Below, one piece after another: positions 17,932-28,565 of a stretch of 64,000 bases of DNA (within the stretch, counting starts at the first letter, position 1; every line of letters starts with the position of its first letter). Origin of the DNA: Bacteriovorax stolpii (lineage in GTDB: Bacteria; Bdellovibrionota; UBA2428). The stretch is taken from positions 189,836 to 253,835 of the forward strand of contig CAMCVE010000001.1 in the NCBI GenBank assembly GCA_945881775.1, given 5' to 3'. A model generated the notes under the pieces. The model was given only the letters and a program-made list of their open reading frames with translations, was not told where the DNA came from and made no database searches. A program made the position numbers and the translations under genes.

Positions 17932-18108
17932 ATGCTTAGATATGCGATTTCGTTTCTTGTTATTGCACTGATCGCAGCGTTCTTTGGGTGGGGCGGTATC
18001 GCCTCGACCTCAGCTGGATTCGCGCAAATTCTGTTCTTCGTGTTCTTGGTTGCGTTCGCGATTTCTGCCATCGCCGGCGGCTTCCGCGGTCGTTCGCCAC
18101 GACTCTGA
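17932..18108 (+). CDS. DUF1328 (YtjA-like) small membrane protein
   Basis: 58 aa: [58 protein letters not shown]. Below the track cutoff; AAAGGAGAAAACC RBS. Confidence 0.9.
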   Translation: MLRYAISFLVIALIAAFFGWGGIASTSAGFAQILFFVFLVAFAISAIAGGFRGRSPRL

Positions 18109-18159
18109 CGAAGCACTTTCGATGGAAGCGCTTCTGATTCCAAATTGGGATCGGAAGCG

Positions 18160-19179
18160 TTACGCTTCTTTGAGAAGTTCTTTCGAAAGATCGAGAGACA
18201 TACCCGCCAGCACGGGGCCGATGAAAACTCCCGCAAGGCCCCAGAAAACCAAGCCCCCAAAAATTGAGATAAACGCCACCCAGGGATGCAAATCTGATCG
18301 GCTTTTGACGATAATCGGCCGCAGCACGTTGTCGATCAGACCCGCCGTTACCGCAAAGCATAGCAAAATCACGTACTGGGACGTCGTCGCTTCAGCCGAA
18401 TAGAGCAAGAGACCAATAAGTATACTGACGGGGAATGTCCCTACGTACGGTAAGAGCGACGAAAGCGCGCCGATAACCCCAAAGACAAATGCGCTCGGAG
18501 CTCCGGAAACTGCCGCTCCAACACCAATGGTTATACCTTGTGCCAAAGCCGTGAAACCCGCAGCCACAAAAGCTGAGTAAGAATATTCATAAAACGAATG
18601 CAGCAAAAGGCGCGAGAAGCGTTCGGGAATAATTTTTTGAGTGAGAATAAAATTCCGAACGCCATCTTCGTTCAGATAAATTCCGAGAAAGCTCAGAACA
18701 AAAATAAAGAGCCCAACTGTGAGAGCAGGCAGCTGACCGAAAATGGACTTCAATGGGTCCGTGATTTTCCCCAAAACCTCTTTGGAGAAATCATCTGAGA
18801 CCTGTGCAAAGGTGTTAACCCCAAAATTCTCGAGCACCGACTTCAGTCGCTCCACGAGCGCACTGTTTTTGATCTTTGCGATCACGCCGGAGACGTCTTT
18901 AAGCTCAAAATCGGCGCGAAGATGGCCCACGGCCGAACTGAGAGTTAACACCACAAACACGAGCACCAAGAGCAAGGTGAACACCAACAAAGACGGAACC
19001 ATCACGTGCGCCCAACTCCGTTTGATCTTTAGCTGATGCACTCCCAGATCCCTCACCTGCATCGAAACACAAGCCAAGGCCGCCCCCATGAAAACGGGAA
19101 TAAAAAATGGCGCCGTCAGCACAAGCATCGGCAAAATGGCCAGGACAAAGAACCACCGGTTGAGCGCTTTTGAAGCCAT
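18160..19179 (-). CDS. AI-2E family transporter (PerM-like)
   Basis: 339 aa multi-TM protein ending IDNVLRPIIVKSRSDLHPWVAFISIFGGLVFWGLAGVFIGPVL. Confidence 0.92.
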   Translation of the reverse strand: MASKALNRWFFVLAILPMLVLTAPFFIPVFMGAALACVSMQVRDLGVHQLKIKRSWAHVMVPSLLVFTLLLVLVFVVLTLSSAVGHLRADFELKDVSGVIAKIKNSALVERLKSVLENFGVNTFAQVSDDFSKEVLGKITDPLKSIFGQLPALTVGLFIFVLSFLGIYLNEDGVRNFILTQKIIPERFSRLLLHSFYEYSYSAFVAAGFTALAQGITIGVGAAVSGAPSAFVFGVIGALSSLLPYVGTFPVSILIGLLLYSAEATTSQYVILLCFAVTAGLIDNVLRPIIVKSRSDLHPWVAFISIFGGLVFWGLAGVFIGPVLAGMSLDLSKELLKEA

Positions 19180-19269
19180 ATATCAGCAACTTAGAACCGT
19201 CATCTTCACGACGCAAGTCCTAAGCTAGGGGTCTTAAGTTGAGAGCCTCTTTTAGCCGATAGACCCAAG

Positions 19270-20574
19270 GTGGGGCCCTTCACTAAAATTCAGGACAAGC
19301 TTCGGGGTATCCTGCTGACCCGTAGAGATTTCTCACACGATGAGAATTCGGCGCGCTGCGGTCGCTGTGCGCATTTGCTGCCCGACGAAACCCTCACCTT
19401 TTGTCCGCGTTGTGGAATTCCTTTTTCAAAAATCCCACCCACTAGCAGCTACTCCACCATGGCCGAACGAGCACACGTTCTGCTCCTCAGGCGCTACCGA
19501 GTCCGATTGGCTGTCACAACTAGCTTTGTGTTTTCAGCCTTCTGGCTTTTGCTAGCGAGCTTCAGCTCACTTCAAACCGAGAGTTTGTTATCGAAACTCA
19601 AACCCGTGCGTCCCCTAAATATCTATCTCATCGAAGATCCGGCCTATCCTCGCATCGATGTGCAAACCCAGATCGAAAGCATCGCTGTCGCATTACAAAG
19701 TTTTGAGCGCCACTTCGGTGTGCAGATCACGGATGTTGCGATTCACCGAAACGAGCTCCCACCGATTATCCATGAAAAATTTCCCGACCTCTGGACCAAT
19801 CCCCAACGCTCCTCGCTTTCGTACTGGGAGTCTCGAATATTTCCAAAACTCACACCCGCCTGGGAAGAAGTTGCGGGGGATCCCCTCCCTGTCCTCTTTA
19901 CGAACATTCCAATCGTGAACGATCTCGGCAGCGACACCGCTCTTGAGACAGCTCACCTCAACCCATGGGGGCTTGTTTCAGGCCTTGGACATCCGTCGCT
20001 CAGCATCATCTCGAGCTACCGAATGCTCCGCGAAGAAAATCTTCTCTTTGGAAAAGCTGCAGAAGCAAACTCCTCGGAGCGGCGTCGCCTGGAGGCCCGC
20101 TTTATGGGCGAATACGTGTTCGCACACGAACTGGGCCATGCGCTTCTAGGACTCCCCGACTTCGTGCAGCGTGCCCGCATGCCGGCTCTTGTGGCCCTTC
20201 GCGCTCCCGCATCTGCAGAAACTGAGGAAGCTGACTACGCTCACTGCCTCATGCACACCGACGAAGGGGGAGGCTATCAAGCTTGGAAGGCGATTCGCTC
20301 CAGTAGCGCGCGCTCTTCAGATAACATGAACCGGGTCTCTTGCCCGGACTATCTTCCGGTTCTCACAGCCTTCAAACTCAGACAGCAGGCGATTCAAGCG
20401 TTGCGTCAGGGTGAGCGCGCTCTCGCCAAAAACCTGTACTCTCAGGTTCTCGAAATCTATGACCCTCCGGCGAAGACGTGGCTTCGCAGTCAGTGGGAGC
20501 AGGAGAATCTTCTTTTCATGTCATTAATTAAACGTTGGTGGTCCGGATTCTTCATGCTTCAATCGAGCTCATGA
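19270..20574 (+). CDS. Zinc-ribbon membrane protein with a zincin-like [12 protein letters not shown] motif
   Basis: N-terminal [20 protein letters not shown] zinc ribbon, a TM helix, and [12 protein letters not shown] (codons from 20125) with a downstream CLMH. Confidence 0.75.
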   Translation: MGPFTKIQDKLRGILLTRRDFSHDENSARCGRCAHLLPDETLTFCPRCGIPFSKIPPTSSYSTMAERAHVLLLRRYRVRLAVTTSFVFSAFWLLLASFSSLQTESLLSKLKPVRPLNIYLIEDPAYPRIDVQTQIESIAVALQSFERHFGVQITDVAIHRNELPPIIHEKFPDLWTNPQRSSLSYWESRIFPKLTPAWEEVAGDPLPVLFTNIPIVNDLGSDTALETAHLNPWGLVSGLGHPSLSIISSYRMLREENLLFGKAAEANSSERRRLEARFMGEYVFAHELGHALLGLPDFVQRARMPALVALRAPASAETEEADYAHCLMHTDEGGGYQAWKAIRSSSARSSDNMNRVSCPDYLPVLTAFKLRQQAIQALRQGERALAKNLYSQVLEIYDPPAKTWLRSQWEQENLLFMSLIKRWWSGFFMLQSSS

Positions 20575-21719
20575 TTGATTTGTCCCTGAGCGACGAACAA
20601 AAATCCCTTCAAGAACTTGCCCGTCTATTCGGCGAGAAAGAAATGGCTCCGCGAATTGAGCATCACGACCATACGGGAGAGTATCCCTGGGACGTGATCA
20701 AGAAAGCCCACGAAGTGGGCCTTATGAACACACACATTCCTCAAGAGTACGGCGGCCTCGGACTGAGCGTTCTTGACGGCTGTCTCATTGCCGAAGAGCT
20801 TTCTTCATTCTGCTCCGGCATGTACACAGCTCTCGAGGCCAACGGTCTCGCTCAAGCGCCTTTGCTTGTAGCCGCGAACGACGCTCAGAAAAAGCAATTC
20901 CTCACGCCCATGACCGAGGCTCCCATTATGGCGGCTTATGGCGTCACAGAACCCGGAGCTGGCTCAGACGTGCAAGGTATCAAAACCAAAGCCGTTAAAA
21001 AGGGCGACGAATACGTGATCAACGGCTCTAAGATGTGGATCACCAACGCGTCTGTCGCGGACTGGTTCTTTGTCCTAGCCTACACAGATCCCGACAAAGG
21101 TGTGGGCGGCATGACAGGATTCATCGTGCCCGCGAAAACCCCCGGTGTTCAGGTCGGAAAAAAGGAAAAGAACCTCGGCCAAAAGTGCTCCGACACTCGC
21201 GGTATCACTTTCACGGACGTGGTGATCCCCGCAAAGTACCGTCTCGGCGATGAAGGTTACGGATTTAAGATCGCAATGGGCGCCTTCGATCACACGCGCC
21301 CTCCTGTTGCTGCGGGAGCTGTTGGAGTGGCCAAGGCCGCTTACCAACATGCCGTGCGCTACGCTCAGGAACGCAAAACCTTCGGCACGCCGATCGCCAA
21401 GCACCAAGCTGTGAGTTTTATGATCGCTGAGATGGCGATGAACATCGAAGCAGCTCGCATGCTGGTCTGGAAAGCGGCCTATGAGATCGATCAAGGTCGC
21501 CGCAACACCTACTACGCCTCGGTGGCCAAAGCCTTTGCTGCCGACATGTGCAACAAAGTCTGCACAGACGCCGTGCAAGTCTTTGGAGGCTACGGTTATT
21601 CAACCGAATACCCCGTCGAAAAGCTTTACCGTGATTCCAAGATCTTCCAGATCTATGAAGGCACATCACAAATTCAGCGTCTGATTATTGCCAAAGAAAT
21701 TTTTGACCGTAAGAAATAG
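20571..21719 (+). CDS. Acyl-CoA dehydrogenase
   Basis: [69 protein letters not shown] 20571 overlaps the upstream stop by ATGA; the track start at 20535 is too early. Confidence 0.95.
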   Translation: MIDLSLSDEQKSLQELARLFGEKEMAPRIEHHDHTGEYPWDVIKKAHEVGLMNTHIPQEYGGLGLSVLDGCLIAEELSSFCSGMYTALEANGLAQAPLLVAANDAQKKQFLTPMTEAPIMAAYGVTEPGAGSDVQGIKTKAVKKGDEYVINGSKMWITNASVADWFFVLAYTDPDKGVGGMTGFIVPAKTPGVQVGKKEKNLGQKCSDTRGITFTDVVIPAKYRLGDEGYGFKIAMGAFDHTRPPVAAGAVGVAKAAYQHAVRYAQERKTFGTPIAKHQAVSFMIAEMAMNIEAARMLVWKAAYEIDQGRRNTYYASVAKAFAADMCNKVCTDAVQVFGGYGYSTEYPVEKLYRDSKIFQIYEGTSQIQRLIIAKEIFDRKK

Positions 21720-21729
21720 ACAACGACAC

Positions 21730-22611
21730 ATGAAGTCCTGCGCGCTCGCTTTCGCTACGATGTTTTCGATAGCTTCCGAGGCCTGCCTGCACATGTCGTC
21801 GCAGAACGATCCGCGACTCCTGAAACAGACCGAAACAGAAATCATCCTTTATCACGACGGCAAGAACGCTCATCGCGTGATCCACACGTCTTTCGAAGGA
21901 AAAGTGCCTTCCGAGATCACGTGGGTGCTTCCCTTCCCCTCGAAACCTGTGAGCTACACGGAAAGCTCGCCCGAGCTTTTTGTAGAGACTCATGCGCTTT
22001 TTAAGGACCTCTATGCGAGCGGCGGCGGCACAATGCAAAAAGGCGCGAACTCAATGCAGCGAGCGATGCCCTCAACAATTCGTGTTCACGAACAGAAAGT
22101 CGTGGGCAATTACGAAATCACGCCGCTTGAAATTCTTCGCAGTGACGACGGGCGAGACCTCAACGTTTGGCTCAAAAAGCACGGATTCAACACGATGCCC
22201 GATGCGCTTCAAAAACCTTATCTGCGTAAGGGAGCCTACTTTCTCGCAGTCCGAATCAAAACGGGCGGTGAAGCGAGCCGCATGAAGCCTCTCGACATCG
22301 CCTATCCTGCAAAGAACCTCGACTTTCCTGTTCGATTCACGCACGCTGGTCGCGAGTACGATCTTAGTCTCTACGTGGTGTCCGAGCTCAACGCCGAGAA
22401 GATGCAAGTACGCGCAGGACAACTCGTTAGAGAATCCTACGCCGAACGTTCATCGACCCTCGAGCTTCCGTCGACTCTCGAAACACAGAAATTTGGACTG
22501 GCAAAAATGTTAAAACCCCGGACGATCACTCAAGTGATCTTCCGGGGTCTGAATTCTGCTGCGAAGCCTCTTTCGAAGCTCGCGGCCGATCCTAGTTTTG
22601 AAGCCAAGTAG
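21730..22611 (+). CDS. DUF2330-like exported protein
   Basis: MKSCALAFATMFSIASEACLHMSSQNDPRLL... with ILYHDGKNAHRVIHTSFEG...TWVLPFPSKP; signal peptide from ATG 21730. Confidence 0.6.
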   Translation: MKSCALAFATMFSIASEACLHMSSQNDPRLLKQTETEIILYHDGKNAHRVIHTSFEGKVPSEITWVLPFPSKPVSYTESSPELFVETHALFKDLYASGGGTMQKGANSMQRAMPSTIRVHEQKVVGNYEITPLEILRSDDGRDLNVWLKKHGFNTMPDALQKPYLRKGAYFLAVRIKTGGEASRMKPLDIAYPAKNLDFPVRFTHAGREYDLSLYVVSELNAEKMQVRAGQLVRESYAERSSTLELPSTLETQKFGLAKMLKPRTITQVIFRGLNSAAKPLSKLAADPSFEAK

Positions 22612-22613
22612 AC

Positions 22614-22886
22614 TCAGTTGCTCGACTGAATTCGAATGTCGCTAAGAAAGCTTTTCAGAAACTGGGTCTGAGCTTTTTGATCTAAAACTTCGACCATCGC
22701 GCGGTGACGCAATTGATCCATCCACTCGTGACTTCTTCTAAGCGGGAAATCGTTCTCGTGTTCGAAGACAAGAGACTCTAAGAGCTCTTCATAAGGCTGT
22801 TCGCGGTAGAACTGCATCCAGCGCTCGAAAACGTCACGCTCCATGCGTTTCTGTTTTAGGGATTCAAAAGAATAGACTTCGGCCAT
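22614..22886 (-). CDS. Small hypothetical protein
   Basis: 90 aa charged ORF, no recognised family. Confidence 0.55.
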   Translation of the reverse strand: MAEVYSFESLKQKRMERDVFERWMQFYREQPYEELLESLVFEHENDFPLRRSHEWMDQLRHRAMVEVLDQKAQTQFLKSFLSDIRIQSSN

Positions 22887-23103
22887 CTTGTAGAGCTCCT
22901 TCGCGAACAGTCACACAAACTGCTCGAGACCTAAGGTGCAGAGCCCATGCCAGAGCTAAACCCTTGGATTCAAATTTTCTGACTAAAGTTTCTTCAGGTT
23001 TGGAACACTCTAGGCACAAAGGTGTCCATAATTTAGACAGAACAAACACAATTATTCCAATAACTTAATCACTGGCCCTGGACGCAGTCCTGAGTCTCGG
23101 CAA

Positions 23104-24108
23104 TTAAGTCGGCGGCACAGGATCTGGAATCGTCTCATTCGCATCGATCGCCTGAGCTATTGTAAGCTCGCGGCGAGCCACAAACGGCAAGACGCGAATG
23201 GGACACTCCGACATCGGACACTCTGAACAATAACGGCGACGGCACGGCTCGAAATGGGTGTGCCACTCGCCGTGTCTTTGCGTTTCTGCAAGTAAAGTGT
23301 CCGAGAAGCGATGGACGTGGCGATGCGCTTCACGCACATCGAAATACTCCGGCACAATCAAGTGAACATCGACGTGAACAAAAGCTCCCGCTCGCATCGC
23401 TCTCAAGCGGTGCAGGCCGCAGATCTCGCGAATCGGCCACCGATTGGCAACCTCAAGAATTTCTTTGAGAAGCTCGGGATCTTCTTCGTCGAGCAGGGCC
23501 CCCGAAGCCTCTTTAAGGATCTTGTAGCCCGTGCGCATGAGCACCAAAGAAACCAGGATTCCCATCAGGGGATCGAGCACCGACCAACCTGTGAGGCGAA
23601 CGAGAAGCAGTCCAAGAATAATTCCTACCGATGTCCAAAAATCCGAAATGATGTGATGGCCGTCGGCTTCAATGGCTTTTGAACGCGTGGACTTTCCGAC
23701 GCGAACCAGCACCAGGCCCAAAACTCCATTAAGGACTCCCGCAAGAGAGCTCACCGCGAGACCCAAATCCAATTCACGTAAGTGAGGGCCTCTGAGCAGC
23801 GCGAGTCCCGACTCCAAAAGAATGTAGACCGATGCGAGCGTGACCAAAGCTCCCTCGAAGGTGGCCGCGAAAAACTCGATCTTGCCGTGACCGTAGGGGT
23901 GATTGTCGTCAGGCGGACGTGCCGCGATCATGATCGCGCCAAATGCAAAACACGCCCCCAGCACATTCACAATGCTTTCGACGGCGTCGGAGCGAAGTGC
24001 CGTCGAATGCGTGAGGAAATACGCCCAAGCCTTAAGACCCAGCACCACCAGACTCACCGCGATCGAGAGGATCGCGTACTTGAATCGACGGTTTTGCTGA
24101 AGCGGCAT
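23104..24108 (-). CDS. Cation diffusion facilitator (CDF) family transporter
   Basis: STALRSDAVESIVNVLGACFAFGAIMIAARPPDDNHPYGHGKIEF, EADGHHIISDFWTSVG. Confidence 0.93.
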   Translation of the reverse strand: MPLQQNRRFKYAILSIAVSLVVLGLKAWAYFLTHSTALRSDAVESIVNVLGACFAFGAIMIAARPPDDNHPYGHGKIEFFAATFEGALVTLASVYILLESGLALLRGPHLRELDLGLAVSSLAGVLNGVLGLVLVRVGKSTRSKAIEADGHHIISDFWTSVGIILGLLLVRLTGWSVLDPLMGILVSLVLMRTGYKILKEASGALLDEEDPELLKEILEVANRWPIREICGLHRLRAMRAGAFVHVDVHLIVPEYFDVREAHRHVHRFSDTLLAETQRHGEWHTHFEPCRRRYCSECPMSECPIRVLPFVARRELTIAQAIDANETIPDPVPPT

Positions 24109-24128
24109 CGAGGACCTTCCCTCAGGCC

Positions 24129-26018
24129 TTACTTACCTTTGGGAGCTCCGTTTTTGGAAAGGTGCTTTTTGCGAGCGCGAACAGTCTTAGGAGTGATTTC
24201 CAGAAGCTCATCAGCCGCAATCCACTCGAGGCCCTTCTCGATCGTCACAAGACGTGGAGGAGAAAGGACGATCGCATCGTCTTTATTGACGGTGCGGAAG
24301 TTGGTGAGCTGTTTGGCCTTGGTGGGGTTAACCCACATGTCCTGTTCTTTAGCGTTCTCGCCGATCACCATACCTTCATAGACTTGGTGACCTCCACCAA
24401 GGAAAAGGATCCCACGTTCTTGAAGCGAAACGAGGCCGTAAGCATTCGACTCGCCGTCGCGGTCCGAAACAAGCGCGCCGTTCACACGACCGCCGATATC
24501 ACCTTGGAAGGTGTCCCAACCGTCGGAGAGGAAGTTGAAGAGGCCTTGGCCTTTGGTTTCGGTAAGGAAGCGGTTACGAACGCCCACAAGACCGCGCGAA
24601 GGGATGCGGATCTCAAGACGAACGCGACCGGTGCCTTTGTTGACGATGTTGTGGAGCATGCCTTTGCGGATCTGGAACATCTGCGTGATCGCGCCTTGAG
24701 CGAACTCGGGAACGTCGAGGACCGCCATTTCCATCGGCTCCATCTGAACGCCGTTTTCTTCCTTCATGAGAATCTGTGGCATCGCGAGCGCAAATTCAAA
24801 ACCTTCGCGGCGCATTTGTTCGGCAAGGATCGCCATTTGGAACTCGCCACGACCCTTGAGCATGAAGCGGTCGGGGTTATCGGTTTCTTGGAATTTGAGA
24901 GCGACGTTTGTGAGAACTTCGCGGAGCAGACGGTCGCGAAGTTTGCGCGATGTAACATGATCGCCTTCACGACCAGCGAAAGGCGAATCGTTCACGCGCC
25001 ACTCCATCTGCAATGTGGGCTCTTCGACGTGGATACGAGGAAGCGCGAGAAGGAGGGGGTCCCACTTGTCTTCGCGCGCGGTCGACTGATCTGGAATACC
25101 GACGATCGTGTCGCCGATCTTAATGTCCTGATCGCCGACTGCAACGACGGCGATGTCGCCCGCGATGACTTCTTGTGCAGGGACTTGTTTGAGGCCCATG
25201 TAGCTCGAGATGCCCGTGACTTTGATGGGTTTGAGGACGTTCTTGCCATCGACTTCTTGGACGATGCCGAGAGCTTGACCGGGCTTCAGGGAGCCTTGCT
25301 TCAGGCGACCGATGGCGAGACGACCGAGGTATTCGGAGTAGCTCAGGTTGGCAATCAGGAGCTGGGCCTTACCGTCTTTGTTCACTTGGGGATGGGGCAT
25401 CGTCTTGACGATCGCGTCGAAGAGGGGTTCGAGCGTCGCAGGCTTATGAGCCATCGCATCTGCGAGGTTCGTGTAAGCACGGCCTTCGCGGGCGACGGCG
25501 TAGATGACCGGGAAATCGCATTGTTCGTCGTTGGCCTCGAGATCGATGAAGAGATCGAAAACTTCGTTTAAAACTTCTTCAGGGCGCGCGTCCTGACGAT
25601 CGACTTTGTTGATAACGACGATGATCTTGAGGTTTTGCTCGAGTGCTTTACGCAAAACGAAACGAGTTTGGGGAAGCGGACCTTCCGCAGCATCCACCAG
25701 AACGCAAGCGCCGTCGACCATGGAGAGAATACGTTCCACTTCGCCGCCGAAGTCCGCGTGTCCGGGGGTGTCGACGATGTTGATCTTTTTGTCTTTGTAA
25801 AGAATTGCGGTGTTCTTTGCGGTGATCGTGATGCCGCGTTCGCGCTCTAAGTCGCCAGAGTCCATCATGCGGTCCGAGGTAGCTTCGTTCTCTCGGAAGG
25901 TTCCAGATTGTTTCAAAAGGCCGTCTACGAGAGTGGTTTTACCGTGGTCGACGTGAGCGATGATGGCGATGTTGCGGATATTTTCGAGTACTAGCGACAT
26001 GGGGGCGGATACTGCCAT
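24129..26018 (-). CDS. typA: Translational GTPase TypA/BipA
   Basis: [63 protein letters not shown]; likely start ATG at 26000. Confidence 0.97.
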   Translation of the reverse strand: MAVSAPMSLVLENIRNIAIIAHVDHGKTTLVDGLLKQSGTFRENEATSDRMMDSGDLERERGITITAKNTAILYKDKKINIVDTPGHADFGGEVERILSMVDGACVLVDAAEGPLPQTRFVLRKALEQNLKIIVVINKVDRQDARPEEVLNEVFDLFIDLEANDEQCDFPVIYAVAREGRAYTNLADAMAHKPATLEPLFDAIVKTMPHPQVNKDGKAQLLIANLSYSEYLGRLAIGRLKQGSLKPGQALGIVQEVDGKNVLKPIKVTGISSYMGLKQVPAQEVIAGDIAVVAVGDQDIKIGDTIVGIPDQSTAREDKWDPLLLALPRIHVEEPTLQMEWRVNDSPFAGREGDHVTSRKLRDRLLREVLTNVALKFQETDNPDRFMLKGRGEFQMAILAEQMRREGFEFALAMPQILMKEENGVQMEPMEMAVLDVPEFAQGAITQMFQIRKGMLHNIVNKGTGRVRLEIRIPSRGLVGVRNRFLTETKGQGLFNFLSDGWDTFQGDIGGRVNGALVSDRDGESNAYGLVSLQERGILFLGGGHQVYEGMVIGENAKEQDMWVNPTKAKQLTNFRTVNKDDAIVLSPPRLVTIEKGLEWIAADELLEITPKTVRARKKHLSKNGAPKGK

Positions 26019-26098
26019 TTTAAATGCGAGTCAGCTAGGCGATTCTGTGAGCAGGGGCATTTTTTTCCGAGTCCGCGCAGGTCCTCGAGCTCATCGAA

Positions 26099-26131
26099 AA
26101 ACCCTTGTAACGCATCGCATTACAAGGGTTT
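26099..26131 (-). terminator. Terminator of the PilZ gene at 26164-26604
   Basis: Perfect 12-bp stem AAACCCTTGTAA / TTACAAGGGTTT with a 9-nt loop; on the minus strand it is followed by TTCGATG after a T run. Confidence 0.8.
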
Positions 26132-26163
26132 ATTCAACTCTTCCCGAGGGAGCACGGAGAGTC

Positions 26164-26604
26164 TTAGAGATACCAGATCTGAGCTTCACCTTTGTCCTCT
26201 TTGGCACTCGCCGAGTAGAGCTCGATAAACTCCACCATCTTTTCAATCGCAGGATAAGTGCTCAAGGTCTGATCAAAGGAACATCCATGCTGATAGTAAC
26301 TCAGGCCGTTCTCTAGAGTCGTCTGCACGCGTTTCACCTTGAGGCGCATCGGGAGATAGGAATTCTGCGAGAAGTAGAAGCGGAAATCAATCTCTTCGCC
26401 CTCGTTGAAGCACCCTTCGGATTCAGGCCAACGGAAGCTGCAGCCGGAACGCGAGATATCGACGATGTCGACGGACTTGAGTCCCAGCTTTTCGATGAAG
26501 GTGTAACAACCGAGAATCCGTTTGAAGAGCACGCGTTCGTAGTCGCGGCGGACCTGCTCTTGTTTCTCTTTGCGTCTTTCACCGAATTGCACGACTTTCG
26601 ACAT
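26164..26604 (-). CDS. PilZ domain protein
   Basis: RRKEKQEQVRRDYERVLFKRILGC...VDIVDISRSGCSFRWPE fits the PilZ pattern. Confidence 0.7.
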   Translation of the reverse strand: MSKVVQFGERRKEKQEQVRRDYERVLFKRILGCYTFIEKLGLKSVDIVDISRSGCSFRWPESEGCFNEGEEIDFRFYFSQNSYLPMRLKVKRVQTTLENGLSYYQHGCSFDQTLSTYPAIEKMVEFIELYSASAKEDKGEAQIWYL

Positions 26605-26676
26605 ACGTATGAGTTCCTCCGACCCATTACGTCTCGACCGTTTTTCATAGAAACTTTACCTAAACCACTCAGGAAA

Positions 26677-27516
26677 TTAGGGGGTGTCAGAGAACTGACG
26701 CTTGAGCATGAGAGGCGTGCGCGAGACCCAGAGTTCTCCGGGCACTTGAGCGTTTGCACCCATCACAACACCCAGCTGAGGCTCGAGCGGCGCGTAAATC
26801 AAAACCGCGCCCCCCACCGGCACTTTGAAATCCGCAACCTCAATGCTGCTTTCCGGGGGAATGACCACACTCCACGAGGGGGCATAATCACCGCCTTCGT
26901 CCTGGAGCGCGAAGCTCACCTGAATGGCCATGCCGAGAGCATTGCTAATCTCGAGTGACTCCGAACCCCGGGCCCTAAACGCCTGCGGCGAGAACCCGCA
27001 AGCCTCAATTCGGAGCTGGAAGGAACCCGAAACAGCCTTCAGATCGTCGGTCTTGACCTGAAAACGGTCCAAACCACAGGGCATTTCAATCTCGCTCAAA
27101 CGAGGAGGAGGCAAATCTTGAGGGCGCGACAAAGAAGAAGGAGCGAGCCCCGACATCATCAGCCATTCGCGCACATTTCCCGAGAGGCGACCGGACCAAT
27201 CTTGGCGAGTGGGCGCCATGACAAGAGCTCTCACGACAAACATCGCCACCAAACCAAAAGCAACCCAGCGCCTTGTGGGCAACAAATCTTCCACTCGAAT
27301 CAAAGCGATCGCAAAGCCCGCAAGCAAGAGCGGCACCACAACCGCAAACCACGTAGCCTCACTGCCCCAGGCCCATAGCGAATCGATGAGAGCACTCACA
27401 AATAGCGAGCCCGCAAGAGCGCTCCCGGTCAGACTCAAGCAGCGATTGAAACGCAACCAAATCAGAAGCACAAGAGCGACGACGAACGTGGACGTCCCCA
27501 CCCCCAGAGTGATCAT
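26677..27516 (-). CDS. Multi-pass membrane hypothetical protein
   Basis: 279 aa; several N-terminal TM segments and a C-terminal soluble beta domain; overlaps the next ORF by 4 bp. Confidence 0.65.
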   Translation of the reverse strand: MITLGVGTSTFVVALVLLIWLRFNRCLSLTGSALAGSLFVSALIDSLWAWGSEATWFAVVVPLLLAGFAIALIRVEDLLPTRRWVAFGLVAMFVVRALVMAPTRQDWSGRLSGNVREWLMMSGLAPSSLSRPQDLPPPRLSEIEMPCGLDRFQVKTDDLKAVSGSFQLRIEACGFSPQAFRARGSESLEISNALGMAIQVSFALQDEGGDYAPSWSVVIPPESSIEVADFKVPVGGAVLIYAPLEPQLGVVMGANAQVPGELWVSRTPLMLKRQFSDTP

Positions 27517-28565
27517 GTTTTTCCCGGGCTGAGGAGCTTAGCGACCGAATCCAGCGCGCCCAGCGTGTCGAGGGACGAACTGGACTGCGTTTCGTCGCCG
27601 ACAAAAACCAGTGAAGCGTCTTCCGGATCATTCCCGAAGAGCCACGGAGTGCCCAAACGATGTCCAAGTACTCGGTCACTGATCACCCAGCGCTCCGGGA
27701 GAGAGTCGGGGAGCTCACCTTTAACGAGCGCTTTCACCGCTCGACGAAGCGCCTTTTGAAGACTCGCAACAGTTTTGGGGTCGCTGAGCACATCTTGATG
27801 AGCGTGCGTCAGTGTCTTCAAGAGCAAATGATCGCCGTCTTCGTGCAGAACGCCGATCATGAGATGCAACTTGGATTCAAAACGGACGGGCAACGCAAAA
27901 ACTCCGTCGCTGCGAAAGCCTTCTTCCCAAACTGTGTCTCGAGGGATTTCGATGTCGAGTCCCACCCCTCCTCGAAAATCAGCCGCGACACTGCTGTAGT
28001 CCCCATTGGCCACCAGGAAAGCTTGCGCCTCATGTTTACCAAAAGCATTCTGAAATGACTTCAGACCCGCCGCCCATACCACCCGCGAAGCTCGGTAAAC
28101 CGTCTCCGGGGTCACAAGCTCCCAACGTCCGTCGGGGAGTTTCTCAAGGCGGTTCACAGGGCTTTGCAACCTCAGAAACGTCTCGTCGCTCGGCTCAGGT
28201 AGCGTCACCTCAAGCAAAAGCGTCTTCAGTCCATGAGAGAGAAGTTGCCATTGAGGAAGCTCGCCCACCCAATCCTTGTCGTCCCATGCCACATCGTGCA
28301 TGGAAATCCACTGACGATCCCAGCGAACCACAGGTGGTGCCAGCAAAGTTCCAGTGAGGACCGGAAAAGGACTCGCAAGATCGGAATCAATCAAATGCAA
28401 GGCGCTCTTGGAGCGCCCCCCGAGCGAGGGACCCGACTCAAGGAGGCCCAGTGACGCGGAACTTTCGAGCGAGGCGCGAAGGACCTGCAAGGCATAAATG
28501 CCTGCCGGGCCACCGCCCACAACCAAGCATTCCACATCTCGCTGGCTAACTTTTTTTGAACTCAT
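27513..28565 (-). CDS. FAD-dependent oxidoreductase-like protein
   Basis: ECLVVGGGPAGIYALQVLRASL dinucleotide-binding motif and C-terminal LVFVGDETQSSSSLDTLGALDSV. Confidence 0.8.
   Translation of the reverse strand: MSSKKVSQRDVECLVVGGGPAGIYALQVLRASLESSASLGLLESGPSLGGRSKSALHLIDSDLASPFPVLTGTLLAPPVVRWDRQWISMHDVAWDDKDWVGELPQWQLLSHGLKTLLLEVTLPEPSDETFLRLQSPVNRLEKLPDGRWELVTPETVYRASRVVWAAGLKSFQNAFGKHEAQAFLVANGDYSSVAADFRGGVGLDIEIPRDTVWEEGFRSDGVFALPVRFESKLHLMIGVLHEDGDHLLLKTLTHAHQDVLSDPKTVASLQKALRRAVKALVKGELPDSLPERWVISDRVLGHRLGTPWLFGNDPEDASLVFVGDETQSSSSLDTLGALDSVAKLLSPGKT

Noticed and set aside
24162-25571. 469-aa plus-strand ORF opposite typA
   Set aside because: It lies entirely antisense to a confident TypA/BipA gene. 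Long shadow ORFs are expected in GC-rich, codon-biased genes; it has no RBS and its sequence looks low-quality.
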